Program-made: the position numbers and the translations under genes | In this document: in pieces, positions 1-8,145 of the stretch | Numbering within the stretch: the stretch's first letter is position 1 | How the letters are laid out: each line of letters opens with the position of its first letter | The notes under the pieces: generated by a model | The model's database searches: none | What the model saw: the letters and a program-made list of their open reading frames with translations, nothing else | Told to the model about the DNA's origin: nothing | Assembly: GCF_019668465.1 (NCBI RefSeq) | Contig: NZ_AP024828.1 | Coordinates: forward strand, 2,046,001-2,110,000 | Source of the DNA: Mycobacterium senriense | GTDB taxonomy: Bacteria; Actinomycetota; Actinomycetes; Mycobacteriales; Mycobacteriaceae | Direction of reading: 5' to 3' | Length of the DNA stretch: 64,000 bases

Positions 1-146
1 CCGATCAGGTGGCGCAATACGTGGAGGCTGGGGCCACCTGGGTCAGCGTCTGTGACATCCTGCCGCTCATCCTCGACCCCGCGGACGCACAACTCGGACA
101 GCACAGGAACCTCGAAGTCTGTGCCCGCTTGAAGAAACACGGATGA
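1..146 (+). CDS. C-terminus of a luciferase-like (LLM) F420/flavin-dependent oxidoreductase, partial
   Basis: The frame starting at base 3 is open from the window edge to TGA at 144-146, giving about 47 residues that include VEAGATWVSVCDILPL and end in CARLKKHG. The pattern of a helix, an AGATWV strand and then a D-Lpl-LDP stretch is typical of the last barrel strand and helix of luciferase-like monooxygenases, common in mycobacteria as F420 enzymes. The stop codon overlaps the ATG of the next gene by 4 nt, so the two are probably translationally coupled. The family assignment rests on the short tail only and could be wrong. Confidence 0.5.
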   Translation, partial: DQVAQYVEAGATWVSVCDILPLILDPADAQLGQHRNLEVCARLKKHG

Positions 147-1120
147 CGCGGAGGATGAGCAAGCAGTATTCCTACGACGACGAGGGCAGCCACGAGCCGG
201 CCAGCGACGATCCCGACTGGCAGGAAAGTGTGTTCGTGCACTGGTATGACCGCGCCGCCGGGATCGGCGGAGTCAGCCGGATCGGCCACGAACCGAACCG
301 ACCGGACGGTGGCCGGTCAGCCTTGCACTGCTTCGTGGCCACCACCGACGGTACCCGCCTTCGTCGCAACGATTTTCAACTTCCCTTCGAGCCGGCCGCA
401 TCACCACGCGGATTTCGCTCCGGCGGCTCGGAGTGGCATGTCGACGCTGGAGCGCCCAGGCTGGTGATCAATGAACCCGGCGTACACATCGACTTGCGCA
501 TGGACAACTTCTATCCGCTGACTGACTTCTTCCCGCCCCAGGGGAGCATGACTGAGGATTTCGCCAAGGACCACTACGAGACGTCGGGTCGTATCCGCGG
601 CAGCGCCCGCCTCGATGGCCGGAGTTTCGACGTTGACGGGATGTACCATCGCGACCACTCGTGGGGTTTACGCAAGGCGACGACCCTGAAGAGCCACCGG
701 TGGATCTCTGGAACCTTTGGCCCGGATCTGTCTTTCGGTTCAATCATCTGGCATGCCGCCGACGAGTCGATGGTCAGGGTCGGCTACCTCGTCCGCGACG
801 GAGAGGTCAACTACGCGGCTGACGTTGACGCTGTGACGTTTCTCGAGCCCGATGGTTTGACGCACCGTGGCGGCGAAGTCCGCTGGTGGATGCCCGACGG
901 AGATGTCTTCGAGCTTCGGGCCGAACCCGTCGACGCCGTCGTGGCCCAGCTGCACAACGCCTATTACGTCGACTCCATCTGCGACGTCCGATTTCCCGGG
1001 GGCGGCGACCGCTGGGGGATTTGCGATTTCGAAATCAGCAACAACGCTCGATTAGGGACCGCGCCCGTCGGCACTTCAATCAACGCTGCGCTCGCCAGCG
1101 GTCTGACGAAAAGGCAATGA
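143..1120 (+). CDS. DUF7064/hydroxyneurosporene-synthase-like (CrtC-like) lipocalin-fold protein
   Basis: 325 aa with no signal peptide and no transmembrane segment. The middle holds GMYHRDHSWGLR, a DHSWG-R motif shared with CrtC/AttH-like beta-barrel proteins and the DUF7064/7065 proteins often found beside fatty-acid or terpenoid catabolic genes. The later region (GEVRWWMPDGDVFELRAEP) fits the second beta-barrel half. The start is the ATG whose ATGA overlaps the upstream stop. It sits between an LLM oxidoreductase and a PEP-utilising protein, so a role on a hydrophobic substrate is plausible. The true reaction is unknown. Confidence 0.65.
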   Translation: MTRRMSKQYSYDDEGSHEPASDDPDWQESVFVHWYDRAAGIGGVSRIGHEPNRPDGGRSALHCFVATTDGTRLRRNDFQLPFEPAASPRGFRSGGSEWHVDAGAPRLVINEPGVHIDLRMDNFYPLTDFFPPQGSMTEDFAKDHYETSGRIRGSARLDGRSFDVDGMYHRDHSWGLRKATTLKSHRWISGTFGPDLSFGSIIWHAADESMVRVGYLVRDGEVNYAADVDAVTFLEPDGLTHRGGEVRWWMPDGDVFELRAEPVDAVVAQLHNAYYVDSICDVRFPGGGDRWGICDFEISNNARLGTAPVGTSINAALASGLTKRQ

Positions 1121-1200
1121 CCATGAGCGCCTTCGATCAAAATCGCCGCGGATGCCCGCTCGGACCGAGGCGACGACTAGCACGGACGCGAACGCTATGA
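1117..1200 (+). CDS. Possible 27-aa micro-ORF bridging two genes
   Basis: ATG at 1117 overlaps the previous stop by 4 nt and the frame runs to TGA at 1198-1200, encoding a short Arg-rich peptide (MTMSAFDQNRRGCPLGPRRR then seven more residues). I recognise no homology. Its interest is positional: it is one link in an unbroken chain of ATGA/GTGA overlaps from 143 to 1298. It may be translated only to carry ribosomes forward, or it may be chance. Confidence 0.25.
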   Translation: MTMSAFDQNRRGCPLGPRRRLARTRTL

Positions 1201-1301
1201 CTGAGGTGATGCCCTCTACCGCAGCAGGTTTTGTCACCGAGAAAACTATGTCGACGTTCCGAAATATTCAGCAGCACGCTGCGCGGGGGATTGTCAGGTG
1301 A
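1197..1301 (+). CDS. Possible 34-aa micro-ORF coupled to the PEP-utilising protein
   Basis: ATG at 1197 overlaps the preceding micro-ORF stop (ATGA), and its own TGA at 1299-1301 overlaps the GTG start of the next gene (GTGA). The peptide begins MTEVMPSTAAGFVTEKTMS. No domain is visible. The double overlap suggests translational coupling; alternatively this is decayed intergenic sequence that happens to stay open. Confidence 0.25.
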   Translation: MTEVMPSTAAGFVTEKTMSTFRNIQQHAARGIVR

Positions 1302-2908
1302 CGCGGGTAAGCGACATGCTCAAGACACTGGACACGGTTGATCCGCGTATCGGGGTGCGGTGGACCACCGGCAACATTGCCGAGGCTTTTCCCGGCGTGT
1401 TCACCCTGTTTGGCATTACGTTCGCGTTTGAGCCGATGGAGATGTCATTCCGGCGTCTTTTCGTCGACCTGGGGGTCTTCGCCCGTAACGAGCTGCGGGT
1501 GCCCGAGGACGTTGAGGACTGCTTCCTCACGGTGTTCTCCGGTTGGGGCGCAGGGAATATCGACAAATTCCGCGAAATCGCCAATGTCATGCCGGGGACT
1601 ACCGCAAAAGCCGTCGAGCAGCAGCTTTTCGGGTATGCGCGGCCTGAGACCGTCGACGAGAACAGCCGGAAGCGCTACCCGGCGATCATCGTGAAAGCCC
1701 CGCGCTGGATGCTGCGCACCCCCAAGCGGCATAACGCGATGTTCGCCGAGCTCCGAAGATGGCGGCTCGACCAGCTGTCGAGGATCCCCCATCTCGACGA
1801 AAAAGGTTGCTTGGCAGTGCTTGCCGGGTCGCGGCGCCGCTTCGAGGACATGATGAAGATTCACATGGGCGTTGCGATGATCAGTTCCTCGATCGCCGAG
1901 AAGGTCGCTGCTGCTGCTGCCGCCGCCGGTAAGCCGGGACTGGAAGCCCAACTGCTCTCCGGCGTCAGTTCCGATGAAAACGAGGTCGCACACGATCTGT
2001 GGGCGTTGGCGCACAACCAGATAACGATCGGCGAATTCACGGACCGACACGGCTACCACGGCCCGAACGAGGGTCAGTTGATCGGCGTCACGTGGCGCGA
2101 GAACCCCGCTCCCGTCCTGGCGCGCCTTGACGACTATCGGGCGATTGACGCCGCAAGCCCGCGTGTACCACGCAACCGCAGCGCCGCGCAAGCGAGCGCC
2201 CGCCAGCGGGCGCTCGCCGAATTGTTGGCCACGACTCCTAGATTCAAGCGTCGCCTCACTGCCATGATCGTCAAGCTGGCGGCCCGTTTCCTCGCTCTGC
2301 GGGAACAGGGTAAAGCCGGTTACCTGCTCACCTACGACGTGGCCCGTGCGACGGCTCGTAGGCTCGGTGCGTTGCTCGTCGAACGCGGCATCATCGCCGA
2401 CTCTGAGGATGTTTTTCACCTCTCGTATCACGACCTGGTAGCTGGAATCTCCGGCGATCAGCGTGCCGCGGTCGCCGATCGGGTGGCGCAGTACGCCGAA
2501 CGTCAAGGTATTCGGCTGCCCAAGGCATGGTCCGGCAGCCCGGAGATCACCAAACTCGCAACGGTTACCGGCGAACTGCTCGACGTCGGAGGGATAGTGG
2601 CCGGCGTGGCCGCCAGCGGCGGCATCGCCGAGGGGCGGGCGCGGGTGGTGCGTGACCCCGGCGACGTAGACATCGACGACGGTGACATTCTCGTGTGCGA
2701 AACCACCGACCCGTCCTGGGTGTCACTGTTCCTGGTGGCAGGGGCTGTGGTGACCGACCACGGCGGCATGCTCAGCCACGGCCCGATCGTCGCCCGCGAG
2801 ATCGGCATACCGTGTGTCTGCGGTACCGAGACCGGCAGTCATCGCATATCTGACGGTGCGCTGCTCCGGGTCAACGGCAATGTCGGCACCGTCGAAGTGA
2901 TCGGGTGA
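1298..2908 (+). CDS. PEP-utilising enzyme, swivelling-histidine domain protein lacking the ATP-grasp half
   Basis: 536 aa. The C-terminal ~90 residues are a clear PEP-utilising mobile domain: GGIAEGRARVV, then DPSWVSLFLVAGAVVTDHGG, then MLSHGPIVAREIGIPCV with the phosphorylatable His near residue 494. The preceding ~400 residues are helical and resemble the linker/middle region of rifampin phosphotransferase and PEP synthase-like proteins. The N-terminal PPDK ATP-binding domain found in the full ~860-aa enzymes is absent. It may need a separately encoded ATP-binding partner, none of which is in view, or act by another mechanism. The GTG start is chosen for the 4-nt overlap with the upstream ORF. 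Confidence 0.75.
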   Translation: MTRVSDMLKTLDTVDPRIGVRWTTGNIAEAFPGVFTLFGITFAFEPMEMSFRRLFVDLGVFARNELRVPEDVEDCFLTVFSGWGAGNIDKFREIANVMPGTTAKAVEQQLFGYARPETVDENSRKRYPAIIVKAPRWMLRTPKRHNAMFAELRRWRLDQLSRIPHLDEKGCLAVLAGSRRRFEDMMKIHMGVAMISSSIAEKVAAAAAAAGKPGLEAQLLSGVSSDENEVAHDLWALAHNQITIGEFTDRHGYHGPNEGQLIGVTWRENPAPVLARLDDYRAIDAASPRVPRNRSAAQASARQRALAELLATTPRFKRRLTAMIVKLAARFLALREQGKAGYLLTYDVARATARRLGALLVERGIIADSEDVFHLSYHDLVAGISGDQRAAVADRVAQYAERQGIRLPKAWSGSPEITKLATVTGELLDVGGIVAGVAASGGIAEGRARVVRDPGDVDIDDGDILVCETTDPSWVSLFLVAGAVVTDHGGMLSHGPIVAREIGIPCVCGTETGSHRISDGALLRVNGNVGTVEVIG

Positions 2909-3056
2909 TACACCCAATAAGAGTGTTCCTGCTCGTGATGCGTGACGTCGCCCAGTCTTGCCGTGTATGCGGTTGAAGGGCGGCCGCGAGGTAAGACGCT
3001 TCGACTTGAGCTGTGGCGGGGTTAAACCGCCGGACCGCCACCGCGCGCCACTGTTC

Positions 3057-3076
3057 GACTTCTCCGGCGAGAAGTC
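3057..3076 (+). terminator. Perfect 8-bp hairpin, candidate terminator of the first operon
   Basis: GACTTCTC, loop CGGC, GAGAAGTC: an uninterrupted 8-bp stem with a 4-nt loop about 150 nt after the PEP-utilising gene. It is followed by CAAAGTGTC rather than a U tract, as is usual in mycobacteria. No gene is visible in the rest of the 2909-3235 gap; a second weaker stem (GGCGG...CCGCC) lies near 3015-3035. Confidence 0.45.
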
Positions 3077-3223
3077 CAAAGTGTCTTAACGCTGTTCGTC
3101 GCTCGCTTCGGTTTCACATGAGATCTGTGCTCAAGACCCACCCCAAACACGCTGAGGAACCACCCCATCCGCCGACTTGAATGGACTGAGGCAGGACCGG
3201 TTCAGCATTTTTTGAGTCTATGT

Positions 3224-3235
3224 TAAATTATAGGA
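3224..3235 (+). promoter_or_regulatory. -10 element for a leaderless thiolase transcript
   Basis: TAAATT at 3224-3229 is followed by 6 nt and then the GTG at 3236, placing the transcription start on the start codon itself. The local A/T content is far above the surroundings. GGAG directly abuts the GTG with no spacer, so it is badly placed as a Shine-Dalgarno. An imperfect palindrome CTAT...ATAG flanks the box and could be a repressor site. Confidence 0.6.
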
Positions 3236-4387
3236 GTGACTGAAGCCTTTATCGTTGATGCAGCTCGTACACCTGTGGGTAAGCGCGGTGGTGGATTCGC
3301 TGACGAGCACCCGGCCGACATGGCCGCCCACGTGATTCGTACTGTCGTCGATCGACACGACATCGACCCCGAGTCGATCGATGACGTCATCCTGGGCTGC
3401 CTGGACAACATCGGTTCCCAGGCCGGCGACATCGCGCGGACAGCGGCTCTTGCGGCTGGCCTGCCCGAGTCGGTTCCCGGCGTCACGATCGACCGCCAGT
3501 GTGGATCGGCCCAGCAAGCCTTGCATTTCGCCGCGCAAGGCGTGATGAGCGGCACTGCGGACCTGATCGTCGCGGGCGGCGTGCAGAAAATGAGCCAGTA
3601 TCCAATATTGTGCGCTTTCGGCGCAGGTGAGCCCTTTGGCGCGAGCGATCCATGGACCGGATGCCGGGGATGGGAGGCCCGGTTCGGCACTCAGGAGATC
3701 TCACAGTTCCGCGGTGCGGAGATGATCGCCAGTCAGTGGAAGCTCAGCCGTGAGGACAACGAGAAATTTGCGTTAACCAGCCACCAGCGCGCCGTGGCAG
3801 CTATTGCCGACGGCCGATTCACAAGGGAAATAACGCCGTATGCGGGCGTCACGGTGGACGAGGGGCCACGCGCCAACACCTCACTGGAGAAGATGGCGAG
3901 CCTGCCGACCCTGATTGAGGGCGGGGTGCTGACTGCGGGCGTGGCCAGTCAGATTTCCGATGGGGCGGCAGCGCTGCTGATCGCATCGGAGGATGCCGTC
4001 AACAGGTTCGGACTGACACCGCGGGCGCGAATTCACCACATGTCCGTGCGTGGCGCCGACCCGGTGATCATGTTGACTGCTCCCATTCCGGCTACCCGGC
4101 ACGCACTCAAGCGAACGGGACTCTCGATCGACGACATCGATCTCGTCGAGATCAACGAGGCTTTTGCACCTGTGGTGCTCGCCTGGCTGGCAGAACTCGA
4201 GGCAGACCCGGACCGGGTCAACGTCAACGGTGGTGCGATTGCTCTGGGCCACCCCCTCGGGTGCACCGGCGCCCGCTTGATGACCTCGCTACTGCACGAG
4301 CTGGAACGCACCGGCGGCCGCTACGGACTGCAGACCATGTGCGAGGGCGGCGGCCAAGCCAATGTCATGATCATCGAGAGGCTCTAG
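3236..4387 (+). CDS. Thiolase (acetyl-CoA acyltransferase)
   Basis: 383 aa, the normal length for the family. The nucleophilic Cys is C89 in IDRQCGSAQQA; NEAFAPV, the GGAIALGHPLGCTGAR histidine motif and the C-terminal CEGGGQANV cysteine are all present, so the active site looks intact. Thiolases cleave 3-ketoacyl-CoA with CoA, or condense two acyl-CoAs, in the cytoplasm. The acyl-CoA dehydrogenase begins 3 nt downstream, so the pair probably works in beta-oxidation of a specific acyl chain. GTG start, probably leaderless. The substrate cannot be read from sequence. Confidence 0.93.
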   Translation: MTEAFIVDAARTPVGKRGGGFADEHPADMAAHVIRTVVDRHDIDPESIDDVILGCLDNIGSQAGDIARTAALAAGLPESVPGVTIDRQCGSAQQALHFAAQGVMSGTADLIVAGGVQKMSQYPILCAFGAGEPFGASDPWTGCRGWEARFGTQEISQFRGAEMIASQWKLSREDNEKFALTSHQRAVAAIADGRFTREITPYAGVTVDEGPRANTSLEKMASLPTLIEGGVLTAGVASQISDGAAALLIASEDAVNRFGLTPRARIHHMSVRGADPVIMLTAPIPATRHALKRTGLSIDDIDLVEINEAFAPVVLAWLAELEADPDRVNVNGGAIALGHPLGCTGARLMTSLLHELERTGGRYGLQTMCEGGGQANVMIIERL

Positions 4388-4390
4388 GCG

Positions 4391-5563
4391 GTGCGCCGAA
4401 CACTCTACGGCCCTGACCATGAGGCCTACCGCGAAACGGTCAAGGAGTTCTTAGCCCGAGAAGTGGTCCCGTGCCAACATGATTGGGACCGAGACCACCG
4501 GATCGACCGCGACGTGTTCGCCCACGCAGCCAAAGCGGGCATCTACGCTTTGGAGGTGGACGGGCGGTACGGGGGTGCCGGTGAACACGACTACCGCTAC
4601 CGAATGGTGGTCTGCGAGGAGATCGCCCGAATCAACGCTTTGTCGTTCGGCTTGACCATCAGCCTCCAAGACGACCTCGTGCTGCACTACCTCCTCGATC
4701 TCACGTCTGAGGAACAGAAACAACGTTGGTTGCCGGGCTTCGCCTCCGGCGAATTGATCGGCGCCCTCGCTATGACGGAACCGGGTGCCGGCAGCGATCT
4801 CCGAGGGATCCGCACGAGCGCTCGCCGCGACGGCGAGCACTGGGTTCTCAACGGGCAGAAAACGTTCATTTCCAGTGGGATCATGGCCGACCTCATCGTG
4901 GTAGCCGCTTGCACCGATCAAGAGGCGGGCTCGCGAGGCTTCAGCTTGTTCGTAGTCGAGCGCGAAACCCCAGGATTCAGACACGGACGCCAGCTGGACA
5001 AGATCGGGCTACCGGCCCAAGACACTGCCGAATTATTCTTCGACGACGCCCGCGTTCCAGTCGAAAATCTGCTCGGCAAGGAAGGCAGCGGCCTCCAATA
5101 CTTGATGAGCCATTTGCCGCGCGAGCGATTAGGTGTTACGGCACAGGCTATCGCGACCACACGCGCAATATTCGACCTCACGGTCGAGTATTGCCGACAG
5201 CGCAAGGCATTCGGTCAGCCGCTGACCGCAAAGCAACACATCCGCTTCGAACTGGCAGAGATGTCAACGGAGCTCGATATCGCGGAAGCCTACGTCGACA
5301 AATCGGTAGAAGCGTTCAACGCGGGTGAACTTTCGCCAGTTGATGCGGCAAAAGGCAAGTGGTACGTCAGCGAGCTTCAACACCGCCTTATCGACCGGTG
5401 TCTGCAACTCCACGGCGGATACGGCTACATGCTTGAATACCCCGTTGCTCGAGCGTATCTCGACACCCGAGCGCAGACTATCTATGGCGGCACGACGGAG
5501 ATCATGAAGGAGCTCATCGGCCGCGAGATCGCCGGCTCGGACCCGACTTCCAAACGGAGATGA
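4391..5563 (+). CDS. Acyl-CoA dehydrogenase (FadE-type)
   Basis: 390 aa, typical FAD-dependent acyl-CoA dehydrogenase. It has AMTEPGAGSDLRGI (FAD/substrate binding), YCRQRKAFGQPL and the C-terminal LHGGYGYM and IYGGTTEIMKELIGR motifs. The C-terminal motif has Gly where MCAD carries its catalytic Glu; the base is more likely the Glu of LPRERLG, as in long-chain and isovaleryl-CoA dehydrogenases. It introduces the alpha-beta double bond in acyl-CoA. It is 3 nt downstream of the thiolase and surely co-transcribed with it. GTG start. Confidence 0.93.
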   Translation: MRRTLYGPDHEAYRETVKEFLAREVVPCQHDWDRDHRIDRDVFAHAAKAGIYALEVDGRYGGAGEHDYRYRMVVCEEIARINALSFGLTISLQDDLVLHYLLDLTSEEQKQRWLPGFASGELIGALAMTEPGAGSDLRGIRTSARRDGEHWVLNGQKTFISSGIMADLIVVAACTDQEAGSRGFSLFVVERETPGFRHGRQLDKIGLPAQDTAELFFDDARVPVENLLGKEGSGLQYLMSHLPRERLGVTAQAIATTRAIFDLTVEYCRQRKAFGQPLTAKQHIRFELAEMSTELDIAEAYVDKSVEAFNAGELSPVDAAKGKWYVSELQHRLIDRCLQLHGGYGYMLEYPVARAYLDTRAQTIYGGTTEIMKELIGREIAGSDPTSKRR

Positions 5564-5584
5564 AGTGACGCCGTTTTAGTCTCG

Positions 5585-5872
5585 GTGTCCGCGGCCTGCG
5601 TCGCTGCCACTGGCGAGCGGCTCGACGGGCGTACTGAAACTTTGCCGTGGCGGGGTGACGTTGCCCCCGCTACGGCAATGCATATGCTGATCAACGGCGT
5701 TGAAGCCCGTCGTGCGGCGCAGACGGCGACCGAAGTTGCCGTGCGGGAGGCTCGCTCAATGGATTGGACGTGGGATCGCATCTCGCTCGCACTGGACGTA
5801 AAGCCAGACGGCGAAGCGATACGCCGCAGGTCCGGCTCCCGAGGAGAAGAGCTCATGAGTGACCTCGCCTGA
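5585..5872 (+). CDS. Small HTH-like hypothetical protein
   Basis: Up to 95 aa from GTG 5585; an internal ATG pair near 5680 gives a shorter form of about 64 aa that begins just before the recognisable part. The C-terminal half (ARSMDWTWDRISLALDVKP) resembles the SW-x-IA-x-LGV helix-turn-helix of small mycobacterial DNA-binding proteins. It lies 21 nt after the acyl-CoA dehydrogenase on the same strand. The N-terminal ~30 residues look poorly conserved, so the shorter form is more likely. Function unknown. Confidence 0.45.
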   Translation: MSAACVAATGERLDGRTETLPWRGDVAPATAMHMLINGVEARRAAQTATEVAVREARSMDWTWDRISLALDVKPDGEAIRRRSGSRGEELMSDLA

Positions 5873-5941
5873 AGCTGCAATGGCAGCCGCCGACAATCAA
5901 AGTATCAGCAAACCGACCAAAGTCGTTTTCGCTCAAGAGGT

Positions 5942-5953
5942 TATACTACGGAT
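5942..5953 (+). promoter_or_regulatory. -10 element TATACT for a leaderless SDR transcript
   Basis: TATACT at 5942-5947 is followed by exactly 6 nt and then the GTG at 5954. No Shine-Dalgarno precedes the GTG. This is the standard arrangement of a mycobacterial leaderless mRNA. No clear -35 hexamer is visible. Confidence 0.65.
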
Positions 5954-6703
5954 GTGACTCGGCAGAAGATCCTTATCACCGGTGCGAGTTCCGGCCTGGG
6001 TGCCGGTATGGCCCACGCGTTTGCGGCCAAGGGACGCGACCTGGCACTGTGCGCTCGGCGTACCGACCGGCTCGCTCATCTCAAAGATGAACTCGTGCAA
6101 CAACATTCTGATGTAAGAGTTGCCATCGCGGCGTTGGACGTCAACGATCACGAGCAGGTGCCGAAGGTGTTCGAGGAGCTGTCGGATGCACTCGGCGGCA
6201 TCGACCGGGTGATCGTCAACGCCGGCATCGGCAAGGGTGCACGCCTGGGGTCGGGCAAACTGTGGGCCAACAAGGCGACTCTCGAGACCAACTTGGTGGC
6301 GGCGCTGGTGCAGATCGAGACTGCGCTGCAGATGTTTCATGAGCAAGGATCGGGGCACCTGGTGTTGATTTCCTCGGTGCTCGGCGTCAGGGGAGTGCCG
6401 GGCGTGAAGGCGTCTTACGCGGCCAGCAAGGCTGGGTTGAGTTCGTTGGGCGAAGCGTTGCGCGTCGAGTATGCGCGTGGGCCGATTAAGGTTTCGGTGA
6501 TAGAGCCCGGTTATATCGAGTCGGAGATGACCGCCAAGTCGCAGAGCACAATGTTGATGGTGGACAACGAGACTGGGGTCAAGTCATTGGTTTCGGCGAT
6601 CGAGCGCGAGCCGGGACGGGCGGCGGTGCCCTGGTGGCCCTGGGGGCCGATGGTGCAACTCATGCGGGTACTGCCGCTGCCGCTGATCAAGCGCTTTGCG
6701 TAA
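5954..6703 (+). CDS. Short-chain dehydrogenase/reductase, Rv0484c-like
   Basis: 249 aa. It has the N-terminal cofactor motif ITGASSGLGAGMA, NAGIG, catalytic Ser in LISSVLG, and YAASKAG with Tyr/Lys. The CARRTDRL segment after the second strand suggests NADP(H). The C-terminus (PWWPWGPMVQLMRVLPLPL) is hydrophobic and proline/tryptophan rich, a feature of a conserved mycobacterial SDR that I recall as Rv0484c. The substrate is unknown, probably lipid-like. It appears monocistronic; only decayed sequence follows. Confidence 0.88.
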   Translation: MTRQKILITGASSGLGAGMAHAFAAKGRDLALCARRTDRLAHLKDELVQQHSDVRVAIAALDVNDHEQVPKVFEELSDALGGIDRVIVNAGIGKGARLGSGKLWANKATLETNLVAALVQIETALQMFHEQGSGHLVLISSVLGVRGVPGVKASYAASKAGLSSLGEALRVEYARGPIKVSVIEPGYIESEMTAKSQSTMLMVDNETGVKSLVSAIEREPGRAAVPWWPWGPMVQLMRVLPLPLIKRFA

Positions 6704-6715
6704 CGCTTGGCGAAG

Positions 6716-6862
6716 TCGCTGCAGTATGACGAAATGCGGATGCCAAACCAAGTCTATGTGGCGCGGACATTGGATGCCGCCGTGCGGGGAGCTGCGCTGG
6801 CCCACGGCCCGGGTCGCATATACGTCGTGGAACCGTTGGGCGTACTCGAGGACGATCCCTTC
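6716..6862 (+). pseudogene. Remnant of a rifamycin ADP-ribosyltransferase (arr-like)
   Basis: The frame reads SLQYDEMRMPNQVYVARTLD, then AAVRGAALA, then GPGRIYVVEPLGVLEDDP. This matches the central part of Arr enzymes (N-HVY-TATLDAA-WGAELA and GRGRIYIVEP-GP-EDDPN). The N-terminal third and the C-terminal NPTRSYRS region are missing, and the frame runs on into sequence antisense to the HadAB gene. It is about 50 of the usual ~140 residues. It is a decayed fragment with no expected activity. Confidence 0.65.
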
Positions 6863-6952
6863 GCTGCAGCTCGACAGACGCGCGGGCTCTGTACGCGACT
6901 GGGTTGTTGCTCAAACGCTTGTCACAAACTCGTTTTGAGCGTCATCCGCAAG

Positions 6953-7984
6953 TCAGCTGAAGCGGACGTTCAACGTCGCCAAGCCGAAGATCTTTCGGCC
7001 GTTGGATTTCGCGGCGACGATGATGACACCGCTGCGGGTTGCCGGGTCCAGCGATTTGATCCGGCCGCTGTATTCGATGTCCGCACCTCCGGTGGCCGAC
7101 ACGATCGCGGGCTGGGACAACCGCACCGCGTAGCGGGTAACCGCGCCGGGGTCACCCGACCATGCGGAGGCGAATCCGGCACCCAAACCCATGGTGAGCA
7201 TTCCGTGAGCGATCACGTCGGGCTGCCTTGCCAGCTTGGCGACGTTCTCATCCCAGTGCAGCGGATTGGCGTCACCGGCCACGCCGGCGTAGTTCACCAG
7301 GTCGCCGCGGGACAGCCGGGCATGGTGCACCGGTAGCTCGTCGCCGACCTTCAGGTCATCGAAGGAGGGCGTCCCGGGGATGCGGTCCGCGCCTCCTTGG
7401 GCGATCCGAACCTCGCCCGCGGGGCGGACGGTCTTGCGGTAGGCCGCCTCGGAGGTGTCGATACCGGTGAGGTTCACGTCATGCATCACCACGTTCTCCG
7501 CGGCCTTCAGCATCGCCGGATCGACGTCCTCAGCCGTGACTCCGACGACGGTGGTGTGCATGGTGTGCACCCGCTCGCCGGCAGAGTCCGTAAAGGTGTT
7601 GGTTACGGTGATCAGATCCCTGCCCGCGATTCTGCGCACCGATGACAGCTCGACGTCCGTGTGCAGTTCGTCGCCCGCCACGATCGGCCGGTGCTGCTCG
7701 AAGACTTCTTCGGTCTGCAGATACATGTCGTAACCGACGACCACCGATTCGAACAAATGCCGATTGGCGACCATGCCGGGGATCGACGTGAACGTCAGCG
7801 GGGCCACCAGGCCCGAATACCCCAGCTTCGCGGCGGCGGCGACATCCCAGTGCGCGGGATGGTAGTCCTGCACTGCGCGGGCGTACTCGCGCACCTTCTC
7901 GCTGGCGACCCGGTAGATGCCGTCAAGTTGGTAGTAGTGGCCGACGCGTGATTCGAGCGTTGACGTTTCTGCTGCTGCGGCCAT
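6953..7984 (-). CDS. Fused HadA/HadB-type (3R)-hydroxyacyl dehydratase (double MaoC hot-dog)
   Basis: 343 aa from the ATG at 7984. The N-terminal half (HPAHWD, GLVAPLTFTSIP, FEQHRPIVAGDEL) is a HadA-like non-catalytic hot dog. The C-terminal half (DLKVGDELPVHHARLSRGDL, YAGVAGDANPLHWDENVAK, VIAHGMLTMGLG) carries the hydratase motif with the Asp/His pair. Such fusions dehydrate 3-hydroxyacyl-ACP or hydrate enoyl-CoA in lipid metabolism. Longer upstream frames reach 8254 but cross the divergent promoter region and show no conserved residues. Confidence 0.85.
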   Translation of the reverse strand: MAAAAETSTLESRVGHYYQLDGIYRVASEKVREYARAVQDYHPAHWDVAAAAKLGYSGLVAPLTFTSIPGMVANRHLFESVVVGYDMYLQTEEVFEQHRPIVAGDELHTDVELSSVRRIAGRDLITVTNTFTDSAGERVHTMHTTVVGVTAEDVDPAMLKAAENVVMHDVNLTGIDTSEAAYRKTVRPAGEVRIAQGGADRIPGTPSFDDLKVGDELPVHHARLSRGDLVNYAGVAGDANPLHWDENVAKLARQPDVIAHGMLTMGLGAGFASAWSGDPGAVTRYAVRLSQPAIVSATGGADIEYSGRIKSLDPATRSGVIIVAAKSNGRKIFGLATLNVRFS

Positions 7985-8145
7985 GAATTTGTTCAACTTC
8001 CTAGCGAGGTGGTCACGCGAGACGGACCAGAGCACACTAGCGCGGGCATCGTAGGGTGTCGGCGCCGGCGAACGGGACAATGCAAAGAACGCAGCGTTGG
8101 CCGGTTGATCACGTGGCGGATACCTGGTCATGTCACCGTGCTCAT

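Noticed and set aside
1445..2506. 353-aa open frame on the minus strand
   Set aside because: It is antisense to the PEP-utilising gene, rich in Arg/Gly and shows no domain; a GC-driven shadow.
3100..3235. Mobile element near the thiolase operon
   Set aside because: The A/T-rich stretch is explained by the promoter; no inverted terminal repeats or transposase are seen.
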